Notes under the pieces: model-generated
Database searches by the model: none
Told to the model about the DNA's origin: nothing
What the model saw: only the letters and a program-made list of their open reading frames with translations
Program-made: the position numbers and the translations under genes
Source: Membranipora membranacea
Taxonomy: Eukaryota; Bryozoa; Gymnolaemata; Cheilostomatida; Membraniporidae
Assembly (NCBI GenBank): GCA_914767715.1
Contig: OU612067.1
Location: forward strand, 16,993,001 to 17,057,000
Reading direction: 5' to 3'
DNA length: 64,000 nucleotides
Shown: piece after piece, positions 22,401 to 35,504 of the stretch
Layout of the letters: every line of letters starts with the position of its first letter
Position numbering within the stretch: position 1 is the stretch's first letter

Positions 22401-25400
22401 CTGACGGAATCAATGTCATGTCACATGACAGTGAAATGTCAGTCGAAGGCACTTTTGGAAGGGTGGTGTTTTTTTAATCAACAGCTTCTGGAGATATTAA
22501 ACAAAAATCACCAATGAAAGTGTGTTGGTAGACAAACTTCTAAGAAACACTTGATTACTATGAGGGTGTCAGAATTGGGGTCATGCGTGCCTAAAAGTTT
22601 CCTTGAGAGAATAATGATGGTAATCCTTACAGTAATCAATTAACATAAATTTTAGGCTTTTAGCTAATTCCTGTTAATCTGGGGATTACAGCTCTTTGTT
22701 TCACCATCAGTATGATACATTTTTGGTAGAGCAATAAATGTGATTACGTTTCCAATGTTGCCAAGCCTCTCCACAAAAATTAGATTTGGTGAAAAAAGGA
22801 TGGTAGCAACTAGTCATTGTGAAATCTAGACAATCTGATTTCCTCGGCACAAGCCATCACGCTGTTTTCATTGTGAAACTTTCACACATAAAATTCTCAT
22901 ATTGAGCATTTTGTACTTTTCCAGAACAATTTTTTTGACTTTCTACAGTAAATTGAGGAAGGAGGAAGTACAGGGCTTGTTTTTTCATCTTCTTACAATC
23001 ATCATCACGCTGATTGTTTGCCCTTTGGTAACTATGCAAGTGTAAGTATAATATCATTCTGATTCATCAAGACAGAGTATTAGTTCAGCAAATTACTTCC
23101 TTCCTGCTTACTTGTAGAATCATACACGACCGAGGTTACTCGACGGACGAATGTTTGCAGTATCGGCCGGTAGTATACAGTAACACTATACAGAGTATGA
23201 TCGCCATCATTAGAGCCATGGGACAGCTTAAAATAGACTTTGGTCAGATAGAGAGAGCGGTAAGTGCATAGAAAATATTGATGTCTATGGGAGAGTGCCT
23301 TTGATACCATTGGAACAGTCGCAAAGGTTTTGTAATTCTTAAGATGAGAATTGGGATATTGTTAGGGGTGGTTGAAAGAGTCCAATGTCAGACAATACAA
23401 CAATCCAGTATCTTGATAGTTTCATAACTTATCAGATAGGGGTGTGTTAGGAGGGGAAAGGGATTGTAAGACCTTGACAATAAAATACCTTACAAAACAG
23501 ATAGGTAAATGAAGGATAGGTGACAATGGTTTCATAACTGAAACGCTGAGATGTGTTTTGAGATTGTTAGAATTCTTAGTTAACCTTGGTTGTGGGCTAG
23601 CTTACATCAGACATTTGAGCCATTGGATCTATTTTATTTGATGACTTGGTAGTCGGAGGTGTTGGGAAGATTTGACGTTCTGGCAGTGTGTGATGGTAGA
23701 AAACACATTTCTTACAAATTATAACGGGAATATCAGCTATTTAACGAGTATTTCAGAAATAAAAATTGAAGAATTAAGTTTACGACGATTCAGGATGAAA
23801 CATGAATTGAAGACGTGACATACTGAAATATTGAAGTATTGCCGGCTCAAGGTGCTATGCGGTGTCGACAGCGCATCGTTTCATGTCCTCTATGACGGTA
23901 ATATTATGGTTATAAACATCCATACTGTGCTCGTTCAATGGCACGGACATGGCACTTGAAGTGGCAATTCAGCACTATTCCAATATTATCTACACACTCA
24001 AATTATTCATGGAGTACTCTATTTTGGCACTGTGCAAGCTCAGTTGGCATCAGTGACATCGTGACGCTCATGGTGGTTCAAAGCCTTATCATGTCATACG
24101 CAGGAGAGGGTTTGCCTAGCTGTCACAAGTTTATTCCCCCTACGTTGTAGTTATGAAATTTCAATACGGGCTCTACAACAGCGACTACCTCACACCTCCT
24201 ACGCATTCAGTGCCTGCCCCTTTTGTTGTTGTGGTTCTCGTTTTCACAACCCCTGTTTTGGCCCAAGACTTGATGAAAAACAATAGTTGGAAGTTAGCAG
24301 CTAGGCCAAGCTGTTAGCTGAACGTGTTTTCACGATTTCATGCAATCCGATAGCGTCAATTGTTGTTCGGGTCATCATTTAAGTTGTAGTATATCTCACT
24401 GGCCCAGCAAAGTGTTAATCAAAGTCCAAGTCTGAGACAACCATAAAAGTGAAAGTATAGCAATAAGCAAGGCCTTGGACTCTAGCTAATTCTGTCAATC
24501 TGAACGCATTGAGCTTGATTGAAATATATCCCATAATACAGTTTTCTGTAATCCTTTGGGGATCAGGTACAATCATATATTATAAATTCATATCAATGGG
24601 TAAAATGATAATATGAGAATTCCCACATAACCATATAGATTTCTCTGACCTCTTTTAGGTACTCATGGTCATCAATTCCAGGATTCAGAGGATCTCATTT
24701 AAAATGCGGAAATTCATCACTGTTTTGTCTTTTAGATGAATAATAATATTGATTTTCATATTTATGGCCTGTCACACGCACACTTTCAGAGATAAGTCGC
24801 TACTATTCTGCACAGGCCTCACCACTTTCAAAGCAGATATAAAGCCCAATGTTTTAAACTTGAACTTTCTAAAGAAATGGTTCCATTATTGGACTTTTGC
24901 AACTTTGTCTTGAAACAAGCCTAATTATTATCACATACTAAAACATCAACACAGGCAATAGTTTTAACAGGATTGGGGGACCAGATGTCAGCTTCACTCA
25001 TGTTTAAACAGTTATGACACATTTCAATAATTATGAAGATAAGTATCTCTCTTGCATAAACTTTGTCAGGCTTGTGCTCGAAATAGGATTCAAGGGATAA
25101 AAAAAAATTTGATTTGAAAAACAAAATTCAAGACACTGCATCTTCGTAGACATTGCATTACTCATTATTTCATGATTCAAGACACTGTATTTCTTTATTG
25201 TAGGATGATGCGAGACAGCTGTTTGCTCTTGCTGGTAACGCCGATGAGGGAGAAATGTCCTCTGAGCTGTCCAATGTAATGAAGAAGTTGTGGAAGGACC
25301 CCGGTGTACAGCACTGCTTCTCAAGGTCACGGGAATACCAACTGAACGATTCAGCTGCATAGTAAGTTGACCTGTGGTATGACAGGGCAAGGGTACCATG

Positions 25401-28400
25401 ATCTATGAAGTCTTTGTTGCTGAAGCTATGGGATTAACTGTGTGTAAATTTCTGCCTCATAGACTTGGTCCACACACAACCAGTATATGGCAGGAAATTG
25501 GGGTTGTAATGGGAGCAGAGGCATTTTTTACATACGTTAGTCCCCGTAATTTCAGTTGGCTTACAATTCCTTGAATCCTTAGAACAGTGTTATGCTCTGT
25601 AATCTACTAAATGATAAGTAGTATGTACTGAACGGATAAAACATCATTAACCCCAAAGTGGAGGATGATGATCAGGCTGAAGCATTCTTTCTTACACACG
25701 CATTCTTAAATTTCAACTTTCCAAAGAGGAAAATTTGCGAGCACTGGAAGAATGCCAGCTTACCCCCATATTTTCATCTCACTTGGGATGTTATTTTGGC
25801 AAAATAGGTTGCTATTTTGCCTGTGTGTGTTATATCAATATATGGGTAGTAGCAGCAGCTGAATACTGCTGTAACAATTATTAGCACTTCTCTCTCGCAT
25901 GAAAAATGAAGTAAAAGTCAGCCCTAGGGAATTAAAGTCATGGTCATGCGTTCCGTTTTGCGTAATAACTCCATAATAAAATTAAAACATAGTATATGAA
26001 TGTGATATATAATTAATAATATGCTGTACAAACCTCCTGTCCACAAAGTACAAGCCTCGAAGATTTCCTTTCCCTGCACCTGAATAAGAAGCTACTTGCC
26101 CGTTGTAAATGCTTGTGTGCCCAAGTGGTTTTGTTAAAGATGTTGTAGGATATCCTTCGCCAACCCCTAACAGAACAGCATGGGACACATGCTACAAAGG
26201 GCAACTGGGTCGTCGCTATTTTTTGGCTTAAACATTTTTGTATGCTCATTTTTCGCTTTCAGCTATTTGAATGCTTTGGATAGAATTTCACAATCTGGAT
26301 ATGTTCCCACCGAGCAAGATGTGCTGAGGACTAGAATTAAAACCACTGGAATAGTCGAGACTCACTTCACATTCAAAGATCTTCATTTCAAGTATGTAGT
26401 ATGAGTTACTATGGTGATGACTATACAAAGACCTTGCAAATTGGCACAAATTGGCACAAATTGGCACACATTTTTCCATAAAAATCATGTCAAAATTTGA
26501 ATTTTCTTTGTATAGTTTGTGCCATCTCCAATGTGCTTGTGTAATAAAGGCAATGTGCTAAATGTGAAAATGTGAATTCTTTTATGTTGCTCACATTTTG
26601 GTGAATTATCATGGGATATTACTGTGCAGAATCCAAACTCCTACTTTCTCTATATCACGACAGTGCACTTGGGCTGCACGCTTAGATCACCAAGGCCTCT
26701 ATCTGTCTCTTCGCACCCAGTGCACGTGCCACGCCATGTTTCTTTAAACCCAGTATCAACACCCAAGGCCAGAAAGTAGTCACAAGAATTCAAGATTGTT
26801 TTCCATTTAGATTGCTTCCAAATCATCATCATGTTTCACTGAAAGGCCCCTTGGGACAAAAGTCAGATTTTGGTGTCAACACATGTTTTGAATCATTGAA
26901 GAGTGGATAAAATTGACACACTTCCCTAGGGCTTTCATGGGAAAAAAACATCAACACACAATAGTGTAAAATAGCAGATCATTTGAAGCAAAGGCTGCAA
27001 GATTATGCTCCTTTTAGTAATGGGGCTGGACCCAGTGTGTGACTGTGTAAGGGCCAAATTTGGTGATCCGTGCATTAGGCAACCAGTTGGGACGCACAAA
27101 CAAGGCATGACTATGCAATGAAAACTATACTTCCTCAAAATACGATGAGATTTTTACTAGTCCATCCTATGGTTTCACACAAAAATTGAAACCAACTGTG
27201 TTCTACTTCTTCCTCGTCTACCTTTCGATAAAAGACAACAAGAGTCGATTAACGCCTAGTCATAAAAATTTCCGAAAGATTATGTGTCCAGGTAAATCTA
27301 CCTGGATGTGCAAGTCGGCGAGGCTTGAATTTTGCTCCACATTCTCATATCATTTTGATCTATGGAGAAAATCTATAAATTTGTACCCTACGTTTAACTA
27401 TATAACTAGTTTCATAACACTGATACTGAGATATTGTTCTAAAGAACAAATGTTTCCGACAACCCTTGATTTTGCTCATGTAACCAAACTCCAACCCTGA
27501 CCACGCTTCAACTGAACACGCGGTCTAAGACATATGTACTGGTGGTTTGAATATTTCCCCGCGAAATTTAAAGATCGATACACGTTTTTAATATCTTTTT
27601 ATGTCATTTGTCATAAAGGAAGTCTATTTCAACCACATCCAACTAGGATATGACAATCATTTTGCAACATGTTTCTTTGAAAATGTATTTCCTGTGTTTT
27701 CTTGAATGTTTTTATCCAAAAGTTCCATGATACTCCAGGATAATCAATCACTCAATGCATGGCACCACCAGGAGCAGGAAAATCCAGACGTGTTAACGCT
27801 TTCTGGAAAGACTATCTCAGAGTTCCAGGAATTAAAAAGTGATTGGTTCAGTGAGATTATCAAATTATACTAAATCCTAAACACCTTTAGCTGCCCATTG
27901 CTAAAATTTTAGAGATTGTGTGTTCAAAACCCTACTCCTGTCTAAGACTGTACCACTCTTCTCACAATACCCACAAAGACAATACTTTTATATGTAATAC
28001 AATATTACAATCCAAGACTTGCACAATAAACATATAAATTATTTGTGGCTTTGTGGCTTGCACATATAATACAAATACAATTCTTGTACAATACCATATA
28101 AAACACAAATACATGCTTGTGCATACAATATAATATCACAAATACAGTTCTCAAACATGCCGGGTAATAATTATCTCGAAACAAAAAAACTTGTAGTAGC
28201 TCAAAACTAAGATCCGAACTACTGTACCTATCAATATTTTCCACCAAATTTCCACCGCTTAATCATTTATTCCACACTGTGCTGTCACTAATGATCGACA
28301 GTGTTGACTTGAAGACCTGAAGGTGTAAAGTGGTCCTGCACATCGTGGATGCGCCTCCAGCACCTTTGAATCCGAACGTCTGACATCCTACAGATCCAGA

Positions 28401-31400
28401 CCCCATGGGGTTTGCACATAGCGCAGTCTGCGAGCAACGTAGCCTTGGTTAATCCTAGGATGCTTGTCTTACACAGGGGAAATAAATATATATAGCAAGG
28501 GTTCTCTTCAGTCAATAAAATATATGGCGGGGCAACGAGATATAATCTATTGCACAAATTGATGACTTTGCGCCTTGAAAACAGCTACAATAATAGTTTC
28601 AATGTTCCCATTCCTTCCCACTCCGCTACCAGCGTGAGTCCCTGGAGACCGGTTTGGTCACCTCTTGGCTGCACGTTTGCTGTTCAGAGACCTTTGCTAG
28701 CCCACATGCAACAACAAGATTAATCATCTCAATGCTCTATGGTGATAACGGTGCCGAGGTACTTTTGTGCTCTAATACTAGAATGCTAAATTTAAAACAA
28801 TCAGTGATAAGACTCTGTTTATTGGATGACGTAAATTGGCTCTCCAAGGTGATACTGGCAAAGCTAATAAGAATTTCCAATTCAAATAACTTAGAGGCCA
28901 GCGACCAACACCTGTTAGTTTTTTCACCATGATGCCTTGGTATTGGTGTGGTATGGGTTCTCTTATCAAGACATCAGTATTGACATTGTATGAAATTTAT
29001 TGAATTCTTTTAGTCTGCCAGGCTACATGTTAGACTTGTGCCTTCGATGAATTCACACGACTCCACCCAAAAACCAGATAGGTTTTCCTGGCTTAACCCT
29101 CAACCTTTTATGCTTGTTCAATTATTGCTTCGCATGCTTCTTAGACTGAAGATCAGTAGCAACGACCTCTCACTTTACACGCTTCTGCCAGATAGATTTA
29201 AAATAAATAGAACACAACAGCTGCCTTCCTTCTGAAGAATTAGCTATGGTAAAAAAACGTGTCATGGGAGTTTCATGACTCCCAACGGGCTTGGGAGTTT
29301 CATTAATTTTTATGCCAGCGTATATTTATTTACGCTATTTATAAATTATGTTGATGCAATGCACTTGAAATGATGACGAAAGGCAGCAATTTATACTGAT
29401 GCCAGACTGAAGGTTCTCAGTCGTAACTATCAATCTAAAAAACTGACATGAGATACGATCACGATTGGTGATATTTTGCTCAAAGACGTCCATCGGACTC
29501 AGCAAACGATGATTACTTGATGCATCCTGAGAATAAATTGGGACAAACATTAATGACGTTGCTTCTTTAGGGCCCAATCATTGATATGGTTTTCCATTTA
29601 TTTCTAGAATGTTTGATGTTGGAGGTCAGCGATCAGAAAGGAAAAAGTGGATTCACTGTTTTGAGGGAGTAACAGCCATTATCTTCATTGTGGCAATGAG
29701 TGAATACGACCTTACACTAGCGGAAGACCAAGAAATGGTAATGAAGCTTCCTTTATTAGAAGTTCAGCGAATATCAAACTGATGTATATTCGCAGAAATG
29801 TTGCTTTTTCACACCTATTTGAATCATCAGAAATCCTGGCCATAACAGGGGAAAGCAAGAACTGAATTCATATTATCGGTCTCAACTGGGGCCGTGACAT
29901 CATAATAACTATTATTAATGCATCGGAAACCAATCCTTTGAGCAGCCAATTGTTTGTGTCAACTCTTTGGGGAATCGCTGACAGGACTGGTGTAAAGCGC
30001 AAGCAAACGTCAGAATAAGGTCACAACTGCGTCACCACTCAAGGTTTATCCATTGACTGTGACATAGATTAAACAGTACCATGGCCAGTGAGATGAACTA
30101 CACATACGCAAGACTGCTGTGTGCTTCCTGCTTAGGTTTCAATTTCAAAATTTTTATTAAGTCAGCGCGTGACTCAGGCCAACAGTCTTGTCCTCTCTCA
30201 ATGAATGGTAGTCAACACCTAAGCAGAGAGTTCCGGAAGTTACCTCGACTTGTTCTCTTGGAAGACCCCCTGCATCAAAACTACATTTCAAACAGGAAAA
30301 TCAAATGCTTGATACTACTATCTAGTTCATGGCATCAACTCCAAAGTGAGAAGCAGTATTTACGCCATTTCTCTTTTTTATATAAGCAAGTGATAATGAT
30401 GGTTGGGTGTTAGAAAGTATAGACCCACAGCATTCCTATGTTAATCCATGCAACAATATAATTATAAAGTTAAATATAGTGAAATGTATTGACATGCTCC
30501 ATCTCTGGCCGCTGATTAAATCGTGATTGTACTTCATTGTCGCTCGCTTCTAGGTATTTACATACACAATCATAACCCTTGATGTCGGGAAAGGCTAGCA
30601 ATCTCCGCTATCTACTGGGGATAAACTTTTGTTGTATACTTAATTAAATGCCTCTCACCTGTGTTATGTAACGCCCCACCCCTGTAAGGTAATATAGTTC
30701 ACGATTAAATTTATGAGCAGGGATCATGGATCATGCTAGCAGATCGCTAATAGTACAAAGTTTTCAAGCTCAATATAGAATATATACACAGCAATAGCGT
30801 ATATCTACTGGGTGATAATAATTTAATCCCTTTTGGATGTAGAAATTGGATCGATGTATGTAAAAGCTCATGTATGTGAGATAGCAATAACCGCAGTTGA
30901 TGCTGGTAGCAGGTCTAAATGAACCAGTGATAAAAATGTCATGCATAATATATATACCATGTTGATACCAGTGTATGTAGTTTCTGCTGAACTTAGTTTC
31001 ATCGAGTGCCAAATTTATAAAGTCGATGTTTGAATTGCAACGTCGTGCCAACGCTGGTAACAGTTAAAGTAAAATGCCACAAAATCCACACTGAAAAACA
31101 TAGTGGAAGTACGGTTTTGAAGGTGACATAGACATGTATACATTGTTGTAACTTGTTGGCACATCAGATACAAATAGACATAGAGACAATTGTCTCGGGA
31201 ATAGCTACATCGATTGACTTATCATCTTCGCTGGCCTTGTTACACATAATTGATACATGTGGTTGGTGCAATCGGTAAGCGCACTCGCTCTTCACTACCA
31301 CGCAATTGGAACCATAGTGGTCATGTGTTCAAGCCCTAATATGGGAGCATTCATTAGTGCCCGATCCAGCGCCCTGTGACCTCAGGTGTATCAACTCTTC

Positions 31401-33074
31401 CTGTTAATTGTTGAGATGTCCTGAGATTTTTACACGATTCTTGGACCAGTAAATCTACCCTGACTAAATGTACCAGTGTCTTTACCTTTACATTTCCATG
31501 TCCTTACCTGTACCAATGCCTTCAAAGTACATGTTAACTTCTGAACGCGTTAGCTGTTACTTTAGTTGCATGGAAACTTTTCGCACCAGGAGGTAAAACC
31601 CAAGGCAAGGTGTCGCCGTAGGCAGAGATGTTACTAGATGTTGAGCTGCTGATAAAACCAACAACACTTTTTACTGCAACACCTTGTCGTCCGAGACTTG
31701 GCTCCATAAAACCGACTCTAATTTATGATTAGGGCAAACTCTGTAACAAATTAGTTATTTTGCTCTTAATCCGAAGATTAGGACCTGCTAATCTTGGTGA
31801 TCTAATTAAACATGATGAGAAAGTTAAGCCAGCTGAATTGGCAAAGAGGCGGGAGACTCTTGTACACATACCTGTAGGCCTAGCTGGTGACCGTTTTCTT
31901 CGAATTCAAACCCCAAAAACCATTCAAATTCACCTACACAAGATATGTGGTTCGATGACGTGATCATCTCTTAATTGAGCGCATATTTTAAGCTAGAATC
32001 AATATCATGACAGTTATATCAGAAAGTTCACCTACAAAGAAGATCATAAGAATGATTATGGCCCATTATCAAAATCACAAATGACCAAAAAAATTTGAAC
32101 GATGAAAGCAGATTCACCAAGGTTTCTAAGAACTAAAATGTATCCATTCTGCGTATTCGATCTTTTTTGAGAATATTTTTAGCGTTATCAATCGACTATC
32201 CTTGTTTATCAATTTCCCTCTGATGTCACCGCTATTCTAATTTCAATCTTTTTCTTATCGTGTAGAACCGAATGATGGAGAGTATGAAGTTATTCGATTC
32301 CATCTGCAACAACAAATGGTTCACAGATACGTCCATAATCCTCTTCCTCAATAAGAAGGACCTGTTCGAGGAGAAGATTAAGAAATCACCTCTCACCGTC
32401 TGCTACCCAGCATACACAGGTAAGTGGCAGTACTGTGGGATATATCTCAAATGCGATATATTTCTCAGCAAAAGGCCACTTTGCACTGTCATCAGAACTA
32501 GCCGTCCTGAAGAGAATCTGGGTCTGCGGGACTGCACAATGATATGTAAATTGGTGATGTTCTTTGATACAAACCTGTCAATGTTTTAGGCAAAAGTATC
32601 AAAGATCATAACTGAATTTCGTATCATAAACTCTATGAACATTTCTTTGAGGTTATATACCCGCCATCGTACCACCAATAGTGCCAACCGATTCAGACAA
32701 CTCGATTCATATAATAGTGGTTTATCATCTGGGTCAAAGAAGAATACTAAGCTTAGCGCCTAGAGCGTTGGGTATGAAATTAAACTTTGGGTGACCCATT
32801 CCAGACTTTTAGTCTGCTTATACCCACAGACATTCTGCACTAGTCTGGTGTATGATTATGCTGGTTGTTGTGAACTTTTACAGGCGCTAACACCTTTGAG
32901 GAGGCAGCTGCTTACATACAGATGCAGTTTGAGAATTTGAACAAGAGGAAGGACACTAAAGAGATCTACACACATTTCACCTGTGCTACTGACACGACCA
33001 ATGTCCAGTTTGTCTTTGACGCAGTCACCGATGTCATCATCAAAAATAATCTCAAGGACTGCGGTCTCTTCTAG
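19440..33074 (+). CDS. G protein alpha subunit, Gi class
   Basis: Eight coding exons: 19440-19557, 22172-22214, 23118-23259, 25204-25361, 26263-26391, 29608-29737, 32266-32419 and 32884-33074. Together they encode 354 residues, the length of vertebrate G alpha i1. Gly2 and Cys3 (MGC start) are the myristoylation and palmitoylation sites. GTPase motifs are intact: GAGESGKST (G1, residues 40-48), RTRIKTTG with the catalytic arginine and the Mg-binding threonine (G2), DVGGQ with the catalytic glutamine (G3), NKKD (G4) and TCATDT (G5). The C-terminus [10 protein letters not shown] carries the cysteine at position -4, the pertussis-toxin ADP-ribosylation site, which with REVKLLLLG assigns it to Gi rather than Gq, Gs or G12. 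Role: receptor-coupled GTPase that inhibits adenylyl cyclase and releases beta-gamma at the plasma membrane. The N-terminal helix and helical domain are the most diverged parts. Introns total about 12.6 kb. Confidence 0.98.
26437..26470. repeat. 12-bp triplication TTGGCACAAA
   Basis: Three consecutive copies of AAATTGGCACAA in intron 5 of the G alpha gene, 46 nt after the donor. Confidence 0.8.
31253..31500 (+). mobile_element. tRNA-derived SINE in G alpha intron 6
   Basis: Starts GTGGTTGGTGCAATCGGTAA then GCGCACTCG, an A-box-like tRNA head close to the minus-strand head at 56740-56777. A B-box-like GTTCAAGCCC follows about 55 nt further on, and then a unique body. No tRNA stem can be drawn, so it is a SINE, not a gene. 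Confidence 0.65.
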
Positions 33075-33187
33075 AGAGTACTGGTGAGACTATTTTTTAA
33101 GTTTTAAGTCCCCATCTCTGACCCACCACTTTGCACATGTGCACCAATCAATTCAGGTTGGTTATCTCTGCTCCTTAGCGACTGAAT

Positions 33188-33660
33188 TAGTTCATATGTG
33201 CCTGAGTTCTCTAACTGAAAAGTCACCCCACCCAAACTGGAGAACTGGGAACTCGAGCACATTTGGATTAATCCAAACGCTACGGTGCAATGAGACTGTT
33301 AACACAGAGTTGATCTGCAAGCAGTGTGCTTTCCCACATAACTTGCAGATTGACTCAAAAATAAGAGTCTCACTGCACCGTGATTGTAACAGTGCCAATT
33401 GGTGGTTCAATTGCCTATGTACCTTTTTTCAATTGGGGTGGGGTCAATTTTCATTTTGGTCACTCAAACACATTTACATTAGTTCTATCAGTCAGCATTA
33501 GTCCCCATCTCTGTTCTACATTACTCGCAGATTGACTCTGAGATAGGAGTTTCCTTGCAACATAGCGATAGTGCCACTAAGTGGCCTATATACCTTTGTT
33601 CAATTGCGGGTTGGTTGAATTTTTATTTTGGGAACTCCTGCACCATTTGCATTAGTTTAG
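33188..33660. mobile_element. Palindromic MITE-like element with a partial second copy
   Basis: 33188-33480 folds back on itself: ACGGTGCAATGAGACT at 33282 pairs with AGTCTCACTGCACCGT ending at 33381, and CTGCAAGCAGTGTG with CATAACTTGCAG further in. 33505-33660 repeats the right half in direct orientation (GCAGATTGACTC, AGTGCCA, TACCTTT, CAATT, TTTTCATTTTGG-like blocks). Confidence 0.65.
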
Positions 33661-34992
33661 TGGCTTCTGTGCTAAGATGACCAATCTGAACACATGTGAA
33701 AAATGTCTGCCCTCCTACTACTCCCAATGTGAAAGCTTCCTCTCATAAATTGGCACAATGATGGCACGGGAATAAAATGTGCATTATATTGAATTTGCAT
33801 AAAAAACAAATTCCTAAATAATGCTTCCTTGCAATTTTGACAGGCAGTAGACTTGATCAAATAATTAACAAATTACACTCCCAATCATTGATCACTTTGG
33901 TGTAGCTATCACTCTCCACACCTGGGATGAAATCAAAATTGTTTTTGAAATCAACTGTTTTATGATAATGTTGAACAATTTGCATCTATTATGATAATTA
34001 GCCTAATAGAAAATAGCCAGATAATATGGCATTAGCGAAATTTAAATGTTTTAGTAATCGTTGCTGTGTGTGGGCGGTTCCATCAGCATAAGTGTGGAAT
34101 GTTTGTATTTTAACTTTCTGCAAAAGGCTTCCTGACTAGCCTTGTTACACGGCCACGTGACAAGGTTACTCCTTGACTATAGGGCCCACTGTATGAATTA
34201 AATTTTATTGGTCAATGAGTGACCATATATACCAAAATCCATGGAAATGAGCTTCTTTTGAACTCAGCTACAACCTACAATGAGGTCAAGTATTGTATTT
34301 CATTTAAAAAATTCTAAGGAAAAATTGACCTTGTTAAATAGTTTATTGATAAAGATCTAAGACTTGGCCACTTATTTATTACTGGAGTTCATGATAAGTA
34401 TCAAATGAAGTGGGGATGGGCAATATCAACAAGTGATTGTGTAGGGAAGTTTCGAATTAAATTAGTTTTTGTTCAAGCTATCACGTTATGATCAAACAAG
34501 TTTTTTTCATGACTTTGTTAGTCTCATTCACCTGTAGTTACATGTCATGTCAACGCATTCATAATTTGAGGGTCAAGATTATTTAAATAGACATAAATAG
34601 ACACATACACATAAAAATCTCACTATAAAGTCACTAGACTTAAAAGTGAATTGCTGTGTGACAAAAATAATTTCTTTCACAAATACGTGTCACAACACAC
34701 TTACAAGTTACCACACACATTAAACCACTTACAAATCATTTTACAGAGATAACCTATGTTACCAATTTATACACTTACAGGTCCCTTCCTATGACCAACA
34801 GAAAGAAAAACACGATTCAGATATTACTCGCGTCTACATGTATCATTTTTATAAGTCACCTTCATTTATTAATCTGGTGGCTGTATTATGAGGGTTAACA
34901 TTGTAGGTATGAGGGTTACAGTACAGCATACAATATTTTACTGCAACGAGTAATATGCGATACTGGTTGGATGTAGATCAAGCATGATCCAG

Positions 34993-35504
34993 TAGACAGT
35001 TTTCTGAGCTCTGATTTAGGCCTCAATTCGGAGTTGTCCTCTCTCCAGTTTGGTACTTTTAACCCACGCCGCATAGGAAAAACATGCTGAAGAGAGGGTT
35101 ATCTTGAAAACCGCTTATAATAGGATAAAAATTCTTTTTGATTCAGAATCTGCAACATTGAAAACTCATATGGACATAGTTTGGGAAAGAAAATTAGTAA
35201 TTGGATAGTCAATTATAGCATTTTCTGCCTGTTTTGCGGACAATTTGGCAGAATTTTTCATAAGTTTCGTCACTAAAATTAAGATTTATCAACATTCAAG
35301 CCTCCAATGATTTGGAAACCCTGTCTCCCAGGGTTTTCAATGGTGCAGACTCTGAATTAGAAATCATTTTTATCCTATCATAAGCGATTTTCAAGATAAC
35401 CCTCTTTCAGCAGGTTTTTCCTATGCGGCTTGGGTTAAAAGTACCAAACTGGAGAGAGGACAACTCCGAATTGAGGCATAAATAAGAGCTCAGAAAACTG
35501 TCTA
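34993..35504. mobile_element. 512-bp fold-back element
   Basis: Left arm about 34993-35165 and right arm about 35333-35504 are inverted copies of each other over roughly 170 bp with few differences. Ends read TAGACAGTTTTCTGAGCTCT. Inner blocks are CTCAATTCGGAGTTGTCCTC, CCAGTTTGGTACTTTTAACC, AGAGGGTTATCTTGAAAA and CATTGAAAAC. The central 170 bp is non-coding AT-rich DNA. TA at both outer ends may be the target duplication. Confidence 0.88.

Noticed and set aside
28654-28932. 92-codon ORF in G alpha intron 5, sharing a NNLEAS phrase with an ORF at 50250-50453
   Set aside because: The similarity is about 15 nt long, and neither ORF has other support.
33139-33501. Overlapping ORFs on both strands (120 and 72 codons)
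   Set aside because: They mirror each other because the underlying DNA is a palindromic repeat, so neither is evidence of a gene.
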